From contig FR901960.1 in assembly GCA_000438255.1 (NCBI GenBank), forward strand, positions 1 to 22,530: 22,530 nucleotides of DNA, written 5' to 3'. The DNA comes from Clostridium sp. CAG:389. Lineage in GTDB: Bacteria; Bacillota; Clostridia; TANB77; CAG-508. Each line of letters opens with the position of its first letter. Positions within the stretch are counted from its first letter, which is position 1. Below the pieces are notes generated by a model. It saw only the letters and a list, made by a program, of their open reading frames with translations, ran no database searches and was not told the origin of the DNA. This document shows, in pieces, positions 7,449 through 16,317 of this stretch. The position numbers were made by a program, and so were the translations under genes.

Positions 7449-7456
7449 AATTTTAA

Positions 7457-7750
7457 CTATTTATCAATACAACCAATAATTAACTCAATACTATCACAAA
7501 ATCCATTCCTATAATACTTCTCATTCCAATAAAAAATATAATCCATAAAATTCTCGTCTAATTTACTTAATTGTTTCTGTACATACTTTTTATTCTCCTT
7601 AGGAACATTCCTTAAAATATTTGCAGAAATCTCATCAAAATAAACAAAATGCTTTCTATCTTCATCGCACGTTAGTGATGCTAAGTCATCCTCTCTAAAC
7701 ATTAGCCACTCTTTCAAAATATCCTCATTAACTTCTCTAAAATTATTCAT
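7457..7750 (-). CDS. Small hypothetical protein (97 aa)
   Basis: The gene reads leftwards and has a good GGAGG about nine bases upstream of its ATG, so it is likely real. The 97-residue product is acidic, cytoplasmic and helical, with no membrane segment. A notable C-terminal part reads NFMDYIFYWNEKYYRNGFCDSIELI, with conserved-looking Asn, Tyr and Gly residues. Such short helical proteins are common in Clostridia, but I do not recognise a function. It is convergent with the defence island and divergent from the cas operon, so it separates the two. Its coding strand favours G over C and uses T-ending codons, unlike the cas genes. Confidence 0.6.
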   Translation of the reverse strand: MNNFREVNEDILKEWLMFREDDLASLTCDEDRKHFVYFDEISANILRNVPKENKKYVQKQLSKLDENFMDYIFYWNEKYYRNGFCDSIELIIGCIDK

Positions 7751-8289
7751 AAATAAAAACCTCCATAAAAATTAAAATTTTAATAGCAAAAAAATGTTTT
7801 TCAAAAATTCAACAAATACTAATTCTAGATACGAACACATGTACATTATGAATTGGGAAAAAATTGGGTAATAAACCCTCAAAAAATGCCCTAAAAATGC
7901 ACAAATGTTCTTAAAACCAAAATCAATAAATGTACTGAAATACCAACAAAAACTCCAATTTTCACAAAGACTCAAAAAGCCTTGAGCCGTCGCTCATAAC
8001 CCGAATACATACCAAAAGATACAATAAAATAAAATAAAAACAACCAATAGTAAAAAAATAAAATGAAACTTCAAACACATCAATAAAACCACAAGAATTA
8101 TAATAGAAAACCAATGCAAAATAAAAAATATCAACTTCCCAACAACATAAAAAAATAAATTCCGACAAAATTCGACAAGAAATTCAAAACAAATAATATA
8201 TAATACAAAATATAAAAACAAAAGCATAAATACGACACAAAATGTTATAGTTATGATATAATAATAAAAAATAAAAAGAAGGTGGAAAA
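7751..8289. other. 539-bp intergenic region, A/C-rich, no supported gene
   Basis: This region lies between the divergent small gene and cas6. On the + strand it is dominated by A and C, with few G and T, especially at 8000-8240. Open frames on the minus strand encode only Phe/Leu/Ile-rich products, lack ribosome binding sites and overlap one another, so I do not call them. A short dyad, TGAGC/GCTCA, sits at 7984-7997. No CRISPR repeat, tRNA or riboswitch was seen. Confidence 0.6.
8234..8262 (+). promoter_or_regulatory. Candidate promoter of the cas operon
   Basis: A perfect TATAAT at 8257-8262, preceded by TGA (extended -10), lies 28 bp before the cas6 start. The -35 is weak (GACACA at 8234-8239, 17-bp spacing), so transcription may be low or activator-dependent. 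Confidence 0.45.
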
Positions 8290-9003
8290 ATGAGATTTAA
8301 ATTATACTTTAAACTAGAAAAAGAAGAAATACCAATACAATACAGAAAAACAATAATAAGCTATTTTAAACACAGTCTAGAAGAATATAATCAAAAGTAT
8401 TACCAAAAATACTACAACGGAAAAGATCCAATAATAAAACAATATGCATTCTCCGCATACTACAAACAACAAAAAATAGAAAAAGATAAAATAATATTAG
8501 AAGATCAAAGACTAGAAATAAACATAACAACATCAGATTATGAAACAGGAATAATACTATATAACTCATTTAATAAACAAAAACACAAAAAATATTCACT
8601 CAACAACAACTCAATGACATTAGAAAATATAACAATGGCAAACGAAAAAGAAATAACAACAGAAAAAATATCAGTGAAATTTCAAGCGCCATTATGTATA
8701 AGATTACGAGAAAATAACAAAGACTATTATTACTCATATGAGAACAAAAAATTTGAGGAAACACTAAAAATTAATATCAAAGAACAACTAAAAATAACAA
8801 ATATGCCAACAGAAATAGTAGACACATTTACAATAAAACCAATAAAAGCCAAAAAAGTACTAATCAAATTTTACGAAAAATGTATAGAATGTTCAACAGG
8901 AACATTTGAATTAAGTGGAAATAAAGAATTGCTAAAATATTTATATAAATCAGGAATAGGAAGTAAGCATTCAGCAGGATTTGGAATGTTTCAAATAATA
9001 TAA
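8290..9003 (+). CDS. cas6: Cas6 CRISPR RNA endoribonuclease (type I-B)
   Basis: Cas6 cuts the CRISPR precursor RNA within each repeat and leaves an 8-nt 5' handle. The 237-residue protein has the tandem ferredoxin-like layout of the family. The diagnostic C-terminal glycine-rich loop is GIGSKHSAGFGMF (222-234), preceded by GTFELSGNKELLKYLYKSG. The N-terminal half has His28 and several Tyr residues in the region where the family's general catalytic residues lie, but I cannot pick the catalytic one. The start has GAAGGTGG before the ATG. It is the first gene of the cas operon, 22 bp before cas8b. With the repeat ending in GAATGTAAAT, the predicted handle is ATGTAAAT. Confidence 0.92.
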   Translation: MRFKLYFKLEKEEIPIQYRKTIISYFKHSLEEYNQKYYQKYYNGKDPIIKQYAFSAYYKQQKIEKDKIILEDQRLEINITTSDYETGIILYNSFNKQKHKKYSLNNNSMTLENITMANEKEITTEKISVKFQAPLCIRLRENNKDYYYSYENKKFEETLKINIKEQLKITNMPTEIVDTFTIKPIKAKKVLIKFYEKCIECSTGTFELSGNKELLKYLYKSGIGSKHSAGFGMFQII

Positions 9004-9025
9004 TAATAAAAAAGGAGGTGTAAAA

Positions 9026-10873
9026 GTGAAAACAAAAATATACCTAAATGATTGGTTCTATAATTGCGGAATTGTGGGATTTCTAAAAATATTAGAACAT
9101 AATGAGAAACAATTTGTAACAAAAAGAAACAATTACATAGAAATAGAAACGGAAGATTTAAGAGACTTCAACAAATACTATTTTAAATACTTCTACGATA
9201 GATACAATGTAGTAGAAAGTGTAAAAAATAGAACATTAAAAAATTTTGAATATATAGAAAGTAACATAGAAACACCATTAGAAAACAAAGAAGAAGAAAA
9301 ACAAAGAAAAGACAAAATAAAAACAAATAAAAAATACATAAAAGACGCAGTAAAAAAACAATTAGACAAAATAAAAAAAATAGACGAGCAAATATACAAC
9401 GAAATAAAAGAACAATATGACAAAATAGACCAAGAAACTACAAAACAAGGAATAATAGAAATAAAAGAAAAAATATTAGAAAACATAGGAAAAGAAAAAA
9501 TAAATAAAAAGCTGACATTAAACCTATTCAAAAGCATACTAAGCAACACATATTATGGGCAACCAAGCTTCTTAAATGTAGTAAAAACAGGCCTAACATA
9601 TGAAGAACAAGAAGAATTAATGTACAAAGATTATGTTAGTAACATTGTAGAAACAGGATTTATCCAAGACATCATAGAAGGAAAATATAACATAGAAGAG
9701 ATAAATCAATACATAGAAAAGACAAGAATAGAAGGAAATATAACAAAAGAAATAGAAAAAATCTACTCAAAAATAGAAAGAGAGTATATAGAAAAAAATA
9801 AAGAATTAGAAGAAATACAAAAATATTTAAAAGAAAAAGTTATTCAAAGATGCTCATTGTGTGAAAATGAAATTGGACTAACAACAAATTATTCAGAAGG
9901 AAACTTTGTACCACTAGCAATAAGTAGTGATAATGCCAGAAACTTCTTCTGGGAGCAAAATGTAAAAATGCCAATATGTGACATATGCAAACTAATTTTA
10001 TTTTGCATACCAGCAGGAATAACAACAATAACCAAAACAGTAAAAGAAAATGGAGAGTATAAAGAAAAACAATTATTAAGTTTTGTGAACCTAGATACAA
10101 GTGTTAAAAAATTATATAAAACAAATATGAATTTTGGTAATAAATCAAGATATGAGAATAAAGAGGGAAATCCATATACAGAACTAATCTTAGACATAGT
10201 AGAACAAGACAAACAAATAAGTACATGGCAACTAGAAAATATATTTGTAGTAGAATTTGAAGCAGAATATGGAGCATATAGTAGAATTGAATACTTCAAT
10301 ATAAAAAGATATGTATCAATATTTTTTACACAATATTCAGAACAAACACTATTAAAAATAAGAGATTATAGATATAGACTACAAATAGTAGACAATGTCT
10401 TAAAAAACAAAGATATCAAATACGCAATAAATGACAGATTAAGAGACGAACTAAATAAAGAAAATACAAATGGGTACAATTCATTCTTAGCAACAAGAGT
10501 AAGAATGATACTAAATCTATTAAAAAAGGAGGACATAGAAATGGAAGGAATCAAAAAAAGTGATGCTAAATTAAAAGTATTGTATAACCTAGGAATACAA
10601 ATGCATGAAGATTTAAAAAGAACAGGAGAAGAAAACAAAATTGATGGATATACATATAAAATGTTAAACAGCATAAAAGCTGGAAACAAAAAACAATTTA
10701 TGGACATTGTAATAAGAATACATATGTCAATGGGAAAAGATGTAAGCCCTATATTTATTGAAACAATGCAAACAGAAGGATTAGATTTTGAATCAATAGC
10801 ACATAGTTTTTTAGCAGGATTAATATCAAATAAATACGAGAAAAAAGATGAATATAGCGAAGCCGAAGTATAA
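9026..10873 (+). CDS. cas8b: Cas8b1/Cst1 large subunit of the type I-B Cascade (CXXC-CXXC)
   Basis: This 615-residue protein starts with GTG at 9026, preceded by AGGAGGTG. The N-terminus, KIYLNDWFYNCGIVGFLKIL, is typical of Cst1 proteins. Residues 85-265 are extremely Lys/Glu-rich and probably coiled coil. Two CXXC pairs follow, C276/C279 and C318/C321, which would bind zinc and give the family its name. A conserved-looking LLSFVNLD segment and a helical C-terminus (KSDAKLKVLYNLGIQMHEDL onward) complete it. In known type I-B complexes this subunit recognises the PAM and recruits Cas3. The C-terminal region may also be translated separately as a small Cas11-like subunit: an AAGGAGG with an in-frame ATG lies at about 10527-10543. 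That internal start is a hypothesis drawn from other type I-B systems. Confidence 0.88.
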   Translation: MKTKIYLNDWFYNCGIVGFLKILEHNEKQFVTKRNNYIEIETEDLRDFNKYYFKYFYDRYNVVESVKNRTLKNFEYIESNIETPLENKEEEKQRKDKIKTNKKYIKDAVKKQLDKIKKIDEQIYNEIKEQYDKIDQETTKQGIIEIKEKILENIGKEKINKKLTLNLFKSILSNTYYGQPSFLNVVKTGLTYEEQEELMYKDYVSNIVETGFIQDIIEGKYNIEEINQYIEKTRIEGNITKEIEKIYSKIEREYIEKNKELEEIQKYLKEKVIQRCSLCENEIGLTTNYSEGNFVPLAISSDNARNFFWEQNVKMPICDICKLILFCIPAGITTITKTVKENGEYKEKQLLSFVNLDTSVKKLYKTNMNFGNKSRYENKEGNPYTELILDIVEQDKQISTWQLENIFVVEFEAEYGAYSRIEYFNIKRYVSIFFTQYSEQTLLKIRDYRYRLQIVDNVLKNKDIKYAINDRLRDELNKENTNGYNSFLATRVRMILNLLKKEDIEMEGIKKSDAKLKVLYNLGIQMHEDLKRTGEENKIDGYTYKMLNSIKAGNKKQFMDIVIRIHMSMGKDVSPIFIETMQTEGLDFESIAHSFLAGLISNKYEKKDEYSEAEV

Positions 10874-10935
10874 AACTATATATTAAAAAAGGCACATAAC
10901 AATTAGGAAGGAAAAAGAGAAAGGAAGTAAATAAA

Positions 10936-11850
10936 ATGGAGAATATAAAAAATAAAAAAGGATTATCAATAACAATGATATTTAAAGGCCAAAGTTTAAA
11001 TTATGGAGAAGGAATAGGAAATATATCAGAACTTAAAAAATTGACAAGAGGAGATGGAAGTGTATACACATTTGCATCAAGACAAGCAATAAGATATGAC
11101 ATAGTAAGACTTGGAAATAAATTGTTTAATTGGAATTTACAAGTAGTAAACAAAGAAAAAGGAACAATACAATTTGACGACAAATTAACAATACAAGACT
11201 CAGAAGAAATGGATTTATTTGGATACATGAAAACAGCAAAAAATGACGGCTCAAGCATAAGAAGTGCAGCAGTGAGACTAAGCAATGCAATATCATTAGA
11301 AGATTATAAAAGTGATATGGAATTTTTAAACAATAAAGGACTAGCAGATAGAATAGGAGAATTTCCAAACCTTGCAAACATTGAACAACACCTAAGTTAT
11401 TACACATACACAATAACAATAGACCTAGAAAAAATAGGAAAAGACGAAGACGGAGAAATAGAACTACCAAATGAAGAAAAAGCAAAAAGAATCAACCAAT
11501 TGCTAGACATAGTAAAAATCTTAAACAGAGAAATAAGAGGAAGAGAAGAAAACCTAAGTCCAGTATTTGTAATAGGAGGAATGTATGACATAAACTCACC
11601 ATTTTTCTTAGGAAGAATAAAACTAAACGGAAAAGACGGACAATTCAGTATAGACACAGAAATGCTAAAAGACACAGCAACATTAACAATAGGAGAGAAC
11701 TCAATATCAGAAGACACAAAAATAGGAATAGTAAAAAATACATTCGAAAATGAAAAAGAAATAGAAGAAATGTTTGAAGGAAAAACAACAAATATAGAAG
11801 AATTCTTCAAAAATTTAAAAGAAAAAGTAGAAGAATACTACAAAGCATAA
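10936..11850 (+). CDS. cas7: Cas7 (Cst2/DevR) backbone subunit of the type I-B Cascade
   Basis: The 304-residue protein begins its core with GLSITMIFKGQSLNYGEGIGN. It continues through the characteristic VYTFASRQAIRYDIVRLGN segment (43-61) and the FGYMKT block (about 94-99), and ends with VFVIGGMYDINSPFFLGRIKL. These are hallmarks of the DevR/Cst2 branch of Cas7, which forms a helical filament along the crRNA spacer and cuts no DNA itself. Length is normal. The ATG at 10936 has AAGGAAG about nine bases upstream. It lies 62 bp after cas8b. Nearly all Ile codons are ATA and the coding strand is very T-poor, as in the first part of cas3. Confidence 0.92.
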   Translation: MENIKNKKGLSITMIFKGQSLNYGEGIGNISELKKLTRGDGSVYTFASRQAIRYDIVRLGNKLFNWNLQVVNKEKGTIQFDDKLTIQDSEEMDLFGYMKTAKNDGSSIRSAAVRLSNAISLEDYKSDMEFLNNKGLADRIGEFPNLANIEQHLSYYTYTITIDLEKIGKDEDGEIELPNEEKAKRINQLLDIVKILNREIRGREENLSPVFVIGGMYDINSPFFLGRIKLNGKDGQFSIDTEMLKDTATLTIGENSISEDTKIGIVKNTFENEKEIEEMFEGKTTNIEEFFKNLKEKVEEYYKA

Positions 11851-11901
11851 ACTTAATAATTTTTTAGCATAGAAGAAATGAAAAATATTACAAAGCATAA
11901 A
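11829..11901 (+). repeat. Imperfect 23-nt direct repeat at the end of cas7
   Basis: The last codons of cas7 and the stop (11829-11851) recur 50 bp downstream (11879-11901) with 20 of 23 bases identical, both ending TACAAAGCATAAA. It looks like a small tandem duplication between cas7 and cas5 and carries no obvious function. Confidence 0.6.
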
Positions 11902-11918
11902 AGAAAGGATTGGTATAA

Positions 11919-12584
11919 ATGAAAATATTAAAACTAAAACTATACCAAGAAACAGCATGTTATAAAAAGCCATTCGCTACAAAAGTAGCAGAAACATATC
12001 CATTACCACCATACTCAACAGTAATAGGGATGTTCCATAAAATCTTACAAGCACAACCAGGAGAATACTTTCCAATGAACATATCTATACAAGGAAACTA
12101 TGAAGGAATATTCAGTAACTATCAAAATTTAAGAATGTATAAAGGAAAAGACAAAGTAACATCAATGCCAAGAAATGTACATCAATTATTAAACGTTAAC
12201 TTGATTATACATGTACAAGCAGAAGACGAAATAATAGACAAAATATATAAAAACATAATAAACGGAACTGAAACATTCACACTAGGAAGAAATGAAGACC
12301 TTATAAGAGTAGACGGAATTAAAATTTTAAAAAATGTAGAAGAAGTAGATGAAACAAATATAAAAATTAATGCGTATATACCTGAATGGATAGACAACGA
12401 AATAGATGGAATCAGTTATAGACTAAATACTACATATAAAGTAAAAGACGATGTAAGGCAATGGAACAAAGTAAATGTGAAATATATAGAAAAACACACA
12501 AATAAAAGTGTTGAAGAAATATTACAAGATGAAGATGGAGACAATATTTATTTTTATAGTGAAAGGATGCCAAATGGAGTATAA
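11919..12584 (+). CDS. cas5: Cas5 (Cas5t-type) subunit of the type I-B Cascade
   Basis: Cas5 caps the 5' handle of the crRNA at the foot of the Cascade complex. The 221-residue protein shows the family N-terminal strand KILKLKLYQETACYKKP followed by the highly typical TYPLPPYSTVIGMFHKIL (residues 29-46). A basic NYQNLRMYKGKDKVTSMPR segment and the glycine-containing TLGRNEDLIRVDGI (about 122-135) follow. It starts at ATG 11919 with AGAAAGGATTGG upstream. Its 3' end overlaps cas3 by 11 bp. No catalytic role is expected, because a dedicated Cas6 is present. Confidence 0.9.
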   Translation: MKILKLKLYQETACYKKPFATKVAETYPLPPYSTVIGMFHKILQAQPGEYFPMNISIQGNYEGIFSNYQNLRMYKGKDKVTSMPRNVHQLLNVNLIIHVQAEDEIIDKIYKNIINGTETFTLGRNEDLIRVDGIKILKNVEEVDETNIKINAYIPEWIDNEIDGISYRLNTTYKVKDDVRQWNKVNVKYIEKHTNKSVEEILQDEDGDNIYFYSERMPNGV

Positions 12585-14766
12585 ATATTATGCAAAATCA
12601 AATCCGACAGAAACAATAAAAGAACATACAGATAAACTATTAGAAAACTTAGAAATATTAAAAAATGAATATGGAGATAAAATAACACAATCAATAGAAA
12701 TGCCAAAAGAGAGATTTTGGCAACTAATGAAAATAATATGTCAATATCATGACACAGGAAAAGTGTTCTCAGGATTTCAAAATGTAATAAGAGAAGCAAT
12801 AGGAGAAAAACTAATACCAACAAAATTTGACAATCAAGAAATAAAACATGAACAAATATCTCCAATGTTTGTACCATACAAACAATATGAAATGACCAAA
12901 AAAGAAAGAAAACTAGTATACCAAGCAATCTATTATCATCACGAGAGAAACAATAAAATACACATAGACAGAGAACTACTAGAAGAAATAATAAAAGAAG
13001 ATATAGAACCCAACATCGAAAAAATAGAAAAAGAGCTACAAATTGAAATTTCCAAATTAAGTACATTATATTTAGGAATGGTAGAAGGACAAGCAAGGAT
13101 TACAGAAGGAGACGAACTATACAACGAATACTGCCTGATGAAAGGACTATTACATAGACTAGACCATTGTAGTTCAGCATGGATAGCAGTAGAAGACCAA
13201 ACAAAAGATGAAATAGCCGATTTTGTAAAAGAATTCATGAAAAAGCAAAACTTCAAAGAAAACGATTTACAACAATTTGAAGAAAAAAATCAAGACAAAA
13301 ATGTAATAGTAATAGGCTCAACAGGAATGGGAAAAACAGAAGGAGCACTTTTATGGAGCAAAAATGACAAAACATTTTTCACACTACCATTAAGAATAAG
13401 CATAAATGCAATATATGACAGAATAAAAGACACAATAGGATACAGACATGTTGGACTATTACACTCAACAGCACTAGACTATTTAGATGAAAAAAATGAA
13501 GAAGATGAATTTAACAAAATACAACAAGCAAGAAATCTATATGAAAAAATTACCACATGTACAATAGACCAAATCTTTCCATTTGTATTCAAATACAGAG
13601 GATATGAAAAAATATATGCAACTTTAAGTTATTCAAAAGTTGTAATAGACGAGATACAAGCATATTCGCCAGAAATAGTAGCAGTATTATTAAAAGGACT
13701 TCAAATGATAAACAACTTAGATGGAAAATTTATGGTAATGACAGCGACACTTCCTAGAATATACAGAGAAAAACTACAAGAAATGGGAATAAAATTTGAA
13801 TATAATGAATTTATAAAGGATACAAAAAGGCATAAATTTGAAATAATAGATAAATCAATTAATGAAGACATAGATGAAATAAAAGAAAAATCAAAAAATA
13901 AAAAAGTCCTAATAATAGTAAATACAATAAATAAAGCCATAGAATTATATAAATTTCTAAAAAATGAAGGAGTTGAAAAAGTAAATTTATTACATTCAAG
14001 ATTTGAACAAGAGGACAGGAGTGAAAAAGAAAGAGATATAAAAGAATTTTCAAAACAAAAAGATGAATCAGGAATATGGATAACAACACAAATAGTAGAG
14101 GCTTCATTAGACATTGACTTTGATATGCTATATACAGAAATGTCTACATTAGACAGTTTATTTCAAAGATTTGGAAGATGTTATAGAAGCAGAAAATATG
14201 AGGGTAAAGAGCCCAATATAAAAATCCATATAAAAGAAACAAGTGGTGTTGGATACATATACGACAAAGAAATACATCAAAAAAGTATTGAATTATTGCA
14301 AGATTACAATGGACAAATTTTAGAAGAAAAAACAAAAATAGATTTAGTTGATAAATTATATTCAAAAGAAATGCTACAAAATACAGACTTTTACAAAAAA
14401 TTTAATGAAGCGTTTCGAGTATTAGATAATATTATTGATTATGATACAAGCAAAAATGATGCTCAAAGAATATTGAGAAATATTAATAATATTGATGTTA
14501 TTTCTAAAATTATTTATGATAATAATCTAAATTTATTTGAAGAATATTCAAAGGAGTCAGACAAAAAGAAAAAATATGAGTTAAAACGAAGAATAGATAA
14601 ATTATTTATATCAATTAGTAGTTCTAACAAAAAGAAATTAGGAAATCTCATAATAGAATGTCCATACATTAAAGAAAAATATATTATTGATACAAAATAT
14701 GATAACGAAATTGGATTGCTTTTAGAAAATGATGAAGAATATTCAATGAATTCAAGGGAATTGTAA
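12574..14766 (+). CDS. cas3: Cas3 HD nuclease-helicase (type I)
   Basis: The start is taken as ATG 12574, with GAAAGGA seven bases upstream; an earlier in-frame ATG at 12508 would bury the N-terminus in cas5. The 730-residue protein joins both Cas3 activities. The N-terminal HD nuclease shows His18, the YHD motif (H59, D60), H92 and HH at 122-123. The SF2 helicase follows with Walker A GSTGMGKT (248-255), DEIQ (359-362), MTATLP, and motifs V-VI in QIVEASLDIDFDMLYTEMS and FQRFGRCYR. It is recruited by Cascade to unwind and degrade target DNA. The first two thirds use ATA and C- or A-ending codons, while the last part (after about 14400) switches to ATT, GAT and TCT, which may mark a recombination junction. 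Confidence 0.95.
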   Translation: MEYKYYAKSNPTETIKEHTDKLLENLEILKNEYGDKITQSIEMPKERFWQLMKIICQYHDTGKVFSGFQNVIREAIGEKLIPTKFDNQEIKHEQISPMFVPYKQYEMTKKERKLVYQAIYYHHERNNKIHIDRELLEEIIKEDIEPNIEKIEKELQIEISKLSTLYLGMVEGQARITEGDELYNEYCLMKGLLHRLDHCSSAWIAVEDQTKDEIADFVKEFMKKQNFKENDLQQFEEKNQDKNVIVIGSTGMGKTEGALLWSKNDKTFFTLPLRISINAIYDRIKDTIGYRHVGLLHSTALDYLDEKNEEDEFNKIQQARNLYEKITTCTIDQIFPFVFKYRGYEKIYATLSYSKVVIDEIQAYSPEIVAVLLKGLQMINNLDGKFMVMTATLPRIYREKLQEMGIKFEYNEFIKDTKRHKFEIIDKSINEDIDEIKEKSKNKKVLIIVNTINKAIELYKFLKNEGVEKVNLLHSRFEQEDRSEKERDIKEFSKQKDESGIWITTQIVEASLDIDFDMLYTEMSTLDSLFQRFGRCYRSRKYEGKEPNIKIHIKETSGVGYIYDKEIHQKSIELLQDYNGQILEEKTKIDLVDKLYSKEMLQNTDFYKKFNEAFRVLDNIIDYDTSKNDAQRILRNINNIDVISKIIYDNNLNLFEEYSKESDKKKKYELKRRIDKLFISISSSNKKKLGNLIIECPYIKEKYIIDTKYDNEIGLLLENDEEYSMNSREL

Positions 14767-14824
14767 AGCATTGTGAAAATACATAATCACATAAAAATTA
14801 TTTTATAAGAAAAGAGATGATACA

Positions 14825-15313
14825 ATGAACATTACAGGAATAATGATTTACTATTATTTCATATGTCATAGAAGATTGTGGTATTTTGCTAATCAAATTA
14901 ATATGGAACAAAACAGTGAATTAGTACAAATAGGAAGAATAATTGACGAAACAACATATAGCAGAGAAAAAAAGCAAATTATGATTGACAATACTATAAA
15001 TATAGACTTTATTAAAAATGGAGCAGTACTACATGAAGTCAAAAAGACGAAGTCTATTGAAGGTGCTGGAATATGGCAGATAAAATATTACATGTATTAT
15101 TTAGAAAATAAAGGTGTAAAAAATATACAAGCAAAAATAGACTTTCCGCTTTTAAGAGAATCAAAAGAAATAATATTAGAAAATGAAGACAGAAAGATAT
15201 TAAATAATGTAATAAAAAACATACAAGAAATTGTAGAAATGGAAAAACCACCACAAAAAATTGATTCAAAAATATGTACTAAATGTTCATATTATGATCT
15301 ATGTTATGTATAA
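14825..15313 (+). CDS. cas4: Cas4 RecB-like exonuclease (spacer adaptation)
   Basis: The 162-residue protein has the iron-sulphur cysteines of Cas4: C14 near the N-terminus and CTKCSYYDLC near the C-terminus (C151, C154, C160). The RecB nuclease core shows Asp61 and HEVKKTKSI with Glu71 and Lys73, then a conserved-looking AGIWQIKYYMYYLE helix. In the family it trims prespacers and sets PAM-dependent orientation together with Cas1-Cas2. One oddity is that the motif usually reading G-hydrophobic-His-Glu is GRIIDE here (37-42), with Asp41 where a metal-binding His is common. It begins 58 bp after cas3 and ends 10 bp before cas1, whose ribosome binding site overlaps the cas4 stop region. Confidence 0.93.
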   Translation: MNITGIMIYYYFICHRRLWYFANQINMEQNSELVQIGRIIDETTYSREKKQIMIDNTINIDFIKNGAVLHEVKKTKSIEGAGIWQIKYYMYYLENKGVKNIQAKIDFPLLRESKEIILENEDRKILNNVIKNIQEIVEMEKPPQKIDSKICTKCSYYDLCYV

Positions 15314-15323
15314 GGAGGAAGAC

Positions 15324-16316
15324 ATGAAACAATCTTATTATTTATATAGAAGCGGGAGGCTACAAAGAAAAGATAATACATTAGAAATAGTATACAAAGA
15401 TAACACAAAAAAATCTATACCAGTAGAAAGAGTTGATGATATTTATGTCATGACAGAATTAGACTTTAATACAAATTTATTAAATTTTTTATCATTATAT
15501 GGAATTAATATACATTTTTTTAATTATTATGGATTTTATACAGGAACTTATTGCCCAAAAGAATCACTTGTTTCAGGTAAACTACTTATAAAACAAGTTG
15601 AATACTATAATGATATAGAAAAAAGATTAAACATAGCAAAATCATTTATAGAAGCAGCATCATATAATATTTACAGAAATTTAACATATTACAATAATAG
15701 AGGAAAAGACTTAAAAAAATATATGGAAGAAATAGATTATCTAAGAAAACAGATAAATTTATGTAAAGATGTACCGGAATTGATGGGGATAGAAGGAAAT
15801 ATAAGAAAAGTATACTATGATTCATGGAATATAATAATAAACCAAGATATAGCATTTGAAAAAAGAGTAAAAAATCCACCTGATAATGCAATAAATTCAC
15901 TAATTTCATATGTCAATACAATTATATATACAAGAGTACTAAGCGAAATTTATAAGACACAATTAAATCCAACTATAAGTTATTTACATGAGCCATCAGA
16001 AAGAAGATTTTCTTTGTGCTTAGATATTGCTGAAATTTTTAAACCAATCATAGCAGATAGACTGATTTTCTCAATGTTAAATAAAAAACAGATAACAGAA
16101 AAGGATTTTGAAGATGGATTAAATTTTACATATATAAAAGATAAGGCAAGAAAAGAGATTACAAGAGAAATTGATTTGAGATTACAAACAAAAATAAAAC
16201 ATAAAAAACTTGGTAGAGAAGTTAGTTATGAGTATTTAATGAGGCTAGAGGTCTATAAGTTAATAAAGCAATTTTTAGAAGATGAAAAGTATGAAGGGTT
16301 TAAAATGTGGTGGTGA
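15324..16316 (+). CDS. cas1: Cas1 CRISPR integrase
   Basis: The start is ATG 15324, directly after AAGGAGGAAGAC; an upstream in-frame ATG at 15261 lies inside cas4 and is unlikely. The 330-residue protein has the N-terminal beta sandwich (MKQSYYLYRSGRLQRKDNTL onward) and the alpha-helical catalytic domain. Metal-binding positions are visible as Glu157 in LMGIEGNIRK, His222 in SYLHEPSERRFS, and Asp234/Glu237 in LCLDIAEIFKP. With Cas2 it inserts new spacers at the leader end of the array. Length is normal for type I-B. It ends one base before cas2. Confidence 0.96.
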   Translation: MKQSYYLYRSGRLQRKDNTLEIVYKDNTKKSIPVERVDDIYVMTELDFNTNLLNFLSLYGINIHFFNYYGFYTGTYCPKESLVSGKLLIKQVEYYNDIEKRLNIAKSFIEAASYNIYRNLTYYNNRGKDLKKYMEEIDYLRKQINLCKDVPELMGIEGNIRKVYYDSWNIIINQDIAFEKRVKNPPDNAINSLISYVNTIIYTRVLSEIYKTQLNPTISYLHEPSERRFSLCLDIAEIFKPIIADRLIFSMLNKKQITEKDFEDGLNFTYIKDKARKEITREIDLRLQTKIKHKKLGREVSYEYLMRLEVYKLIKQFLEDEKYEGFKMWW

Positions 16317-16317
16317 T

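Noticed and set aside
7972..7997. Short dyads (CTCAA/TTGAG and TGAGC/GCTCA) containing a GAGCCGTC like that in the terminator at 18.7 kb
   Set aside because: Stems are only five base pairs and the T run is poorly placed; too weak to call a terminator or a repeat family.
7772..8227. Three overlapping minus-strand open frames with very hydrophobic products, possibly small membrane proteins
   Set aside because: None has a ribosome binding site, one starts with TTG, and the Phe/Leu/Ile-rich translation follows directly from the A/C-rich + strand. A decayed gene cannot be excluded.
9193..11810. Several long antisense open frames within cas8b and cas7
   Set aside because: They mirror A-rich coding sequence, giving Phe/Leu/Ser-rich products without ribosome binding sites.
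16282..16317. Upstream in-frame start for cas2
   Set aside because: It would overlap cas1 by 35 bp and add a non-conserved extension before the family N-terminus MYVILVYDI.
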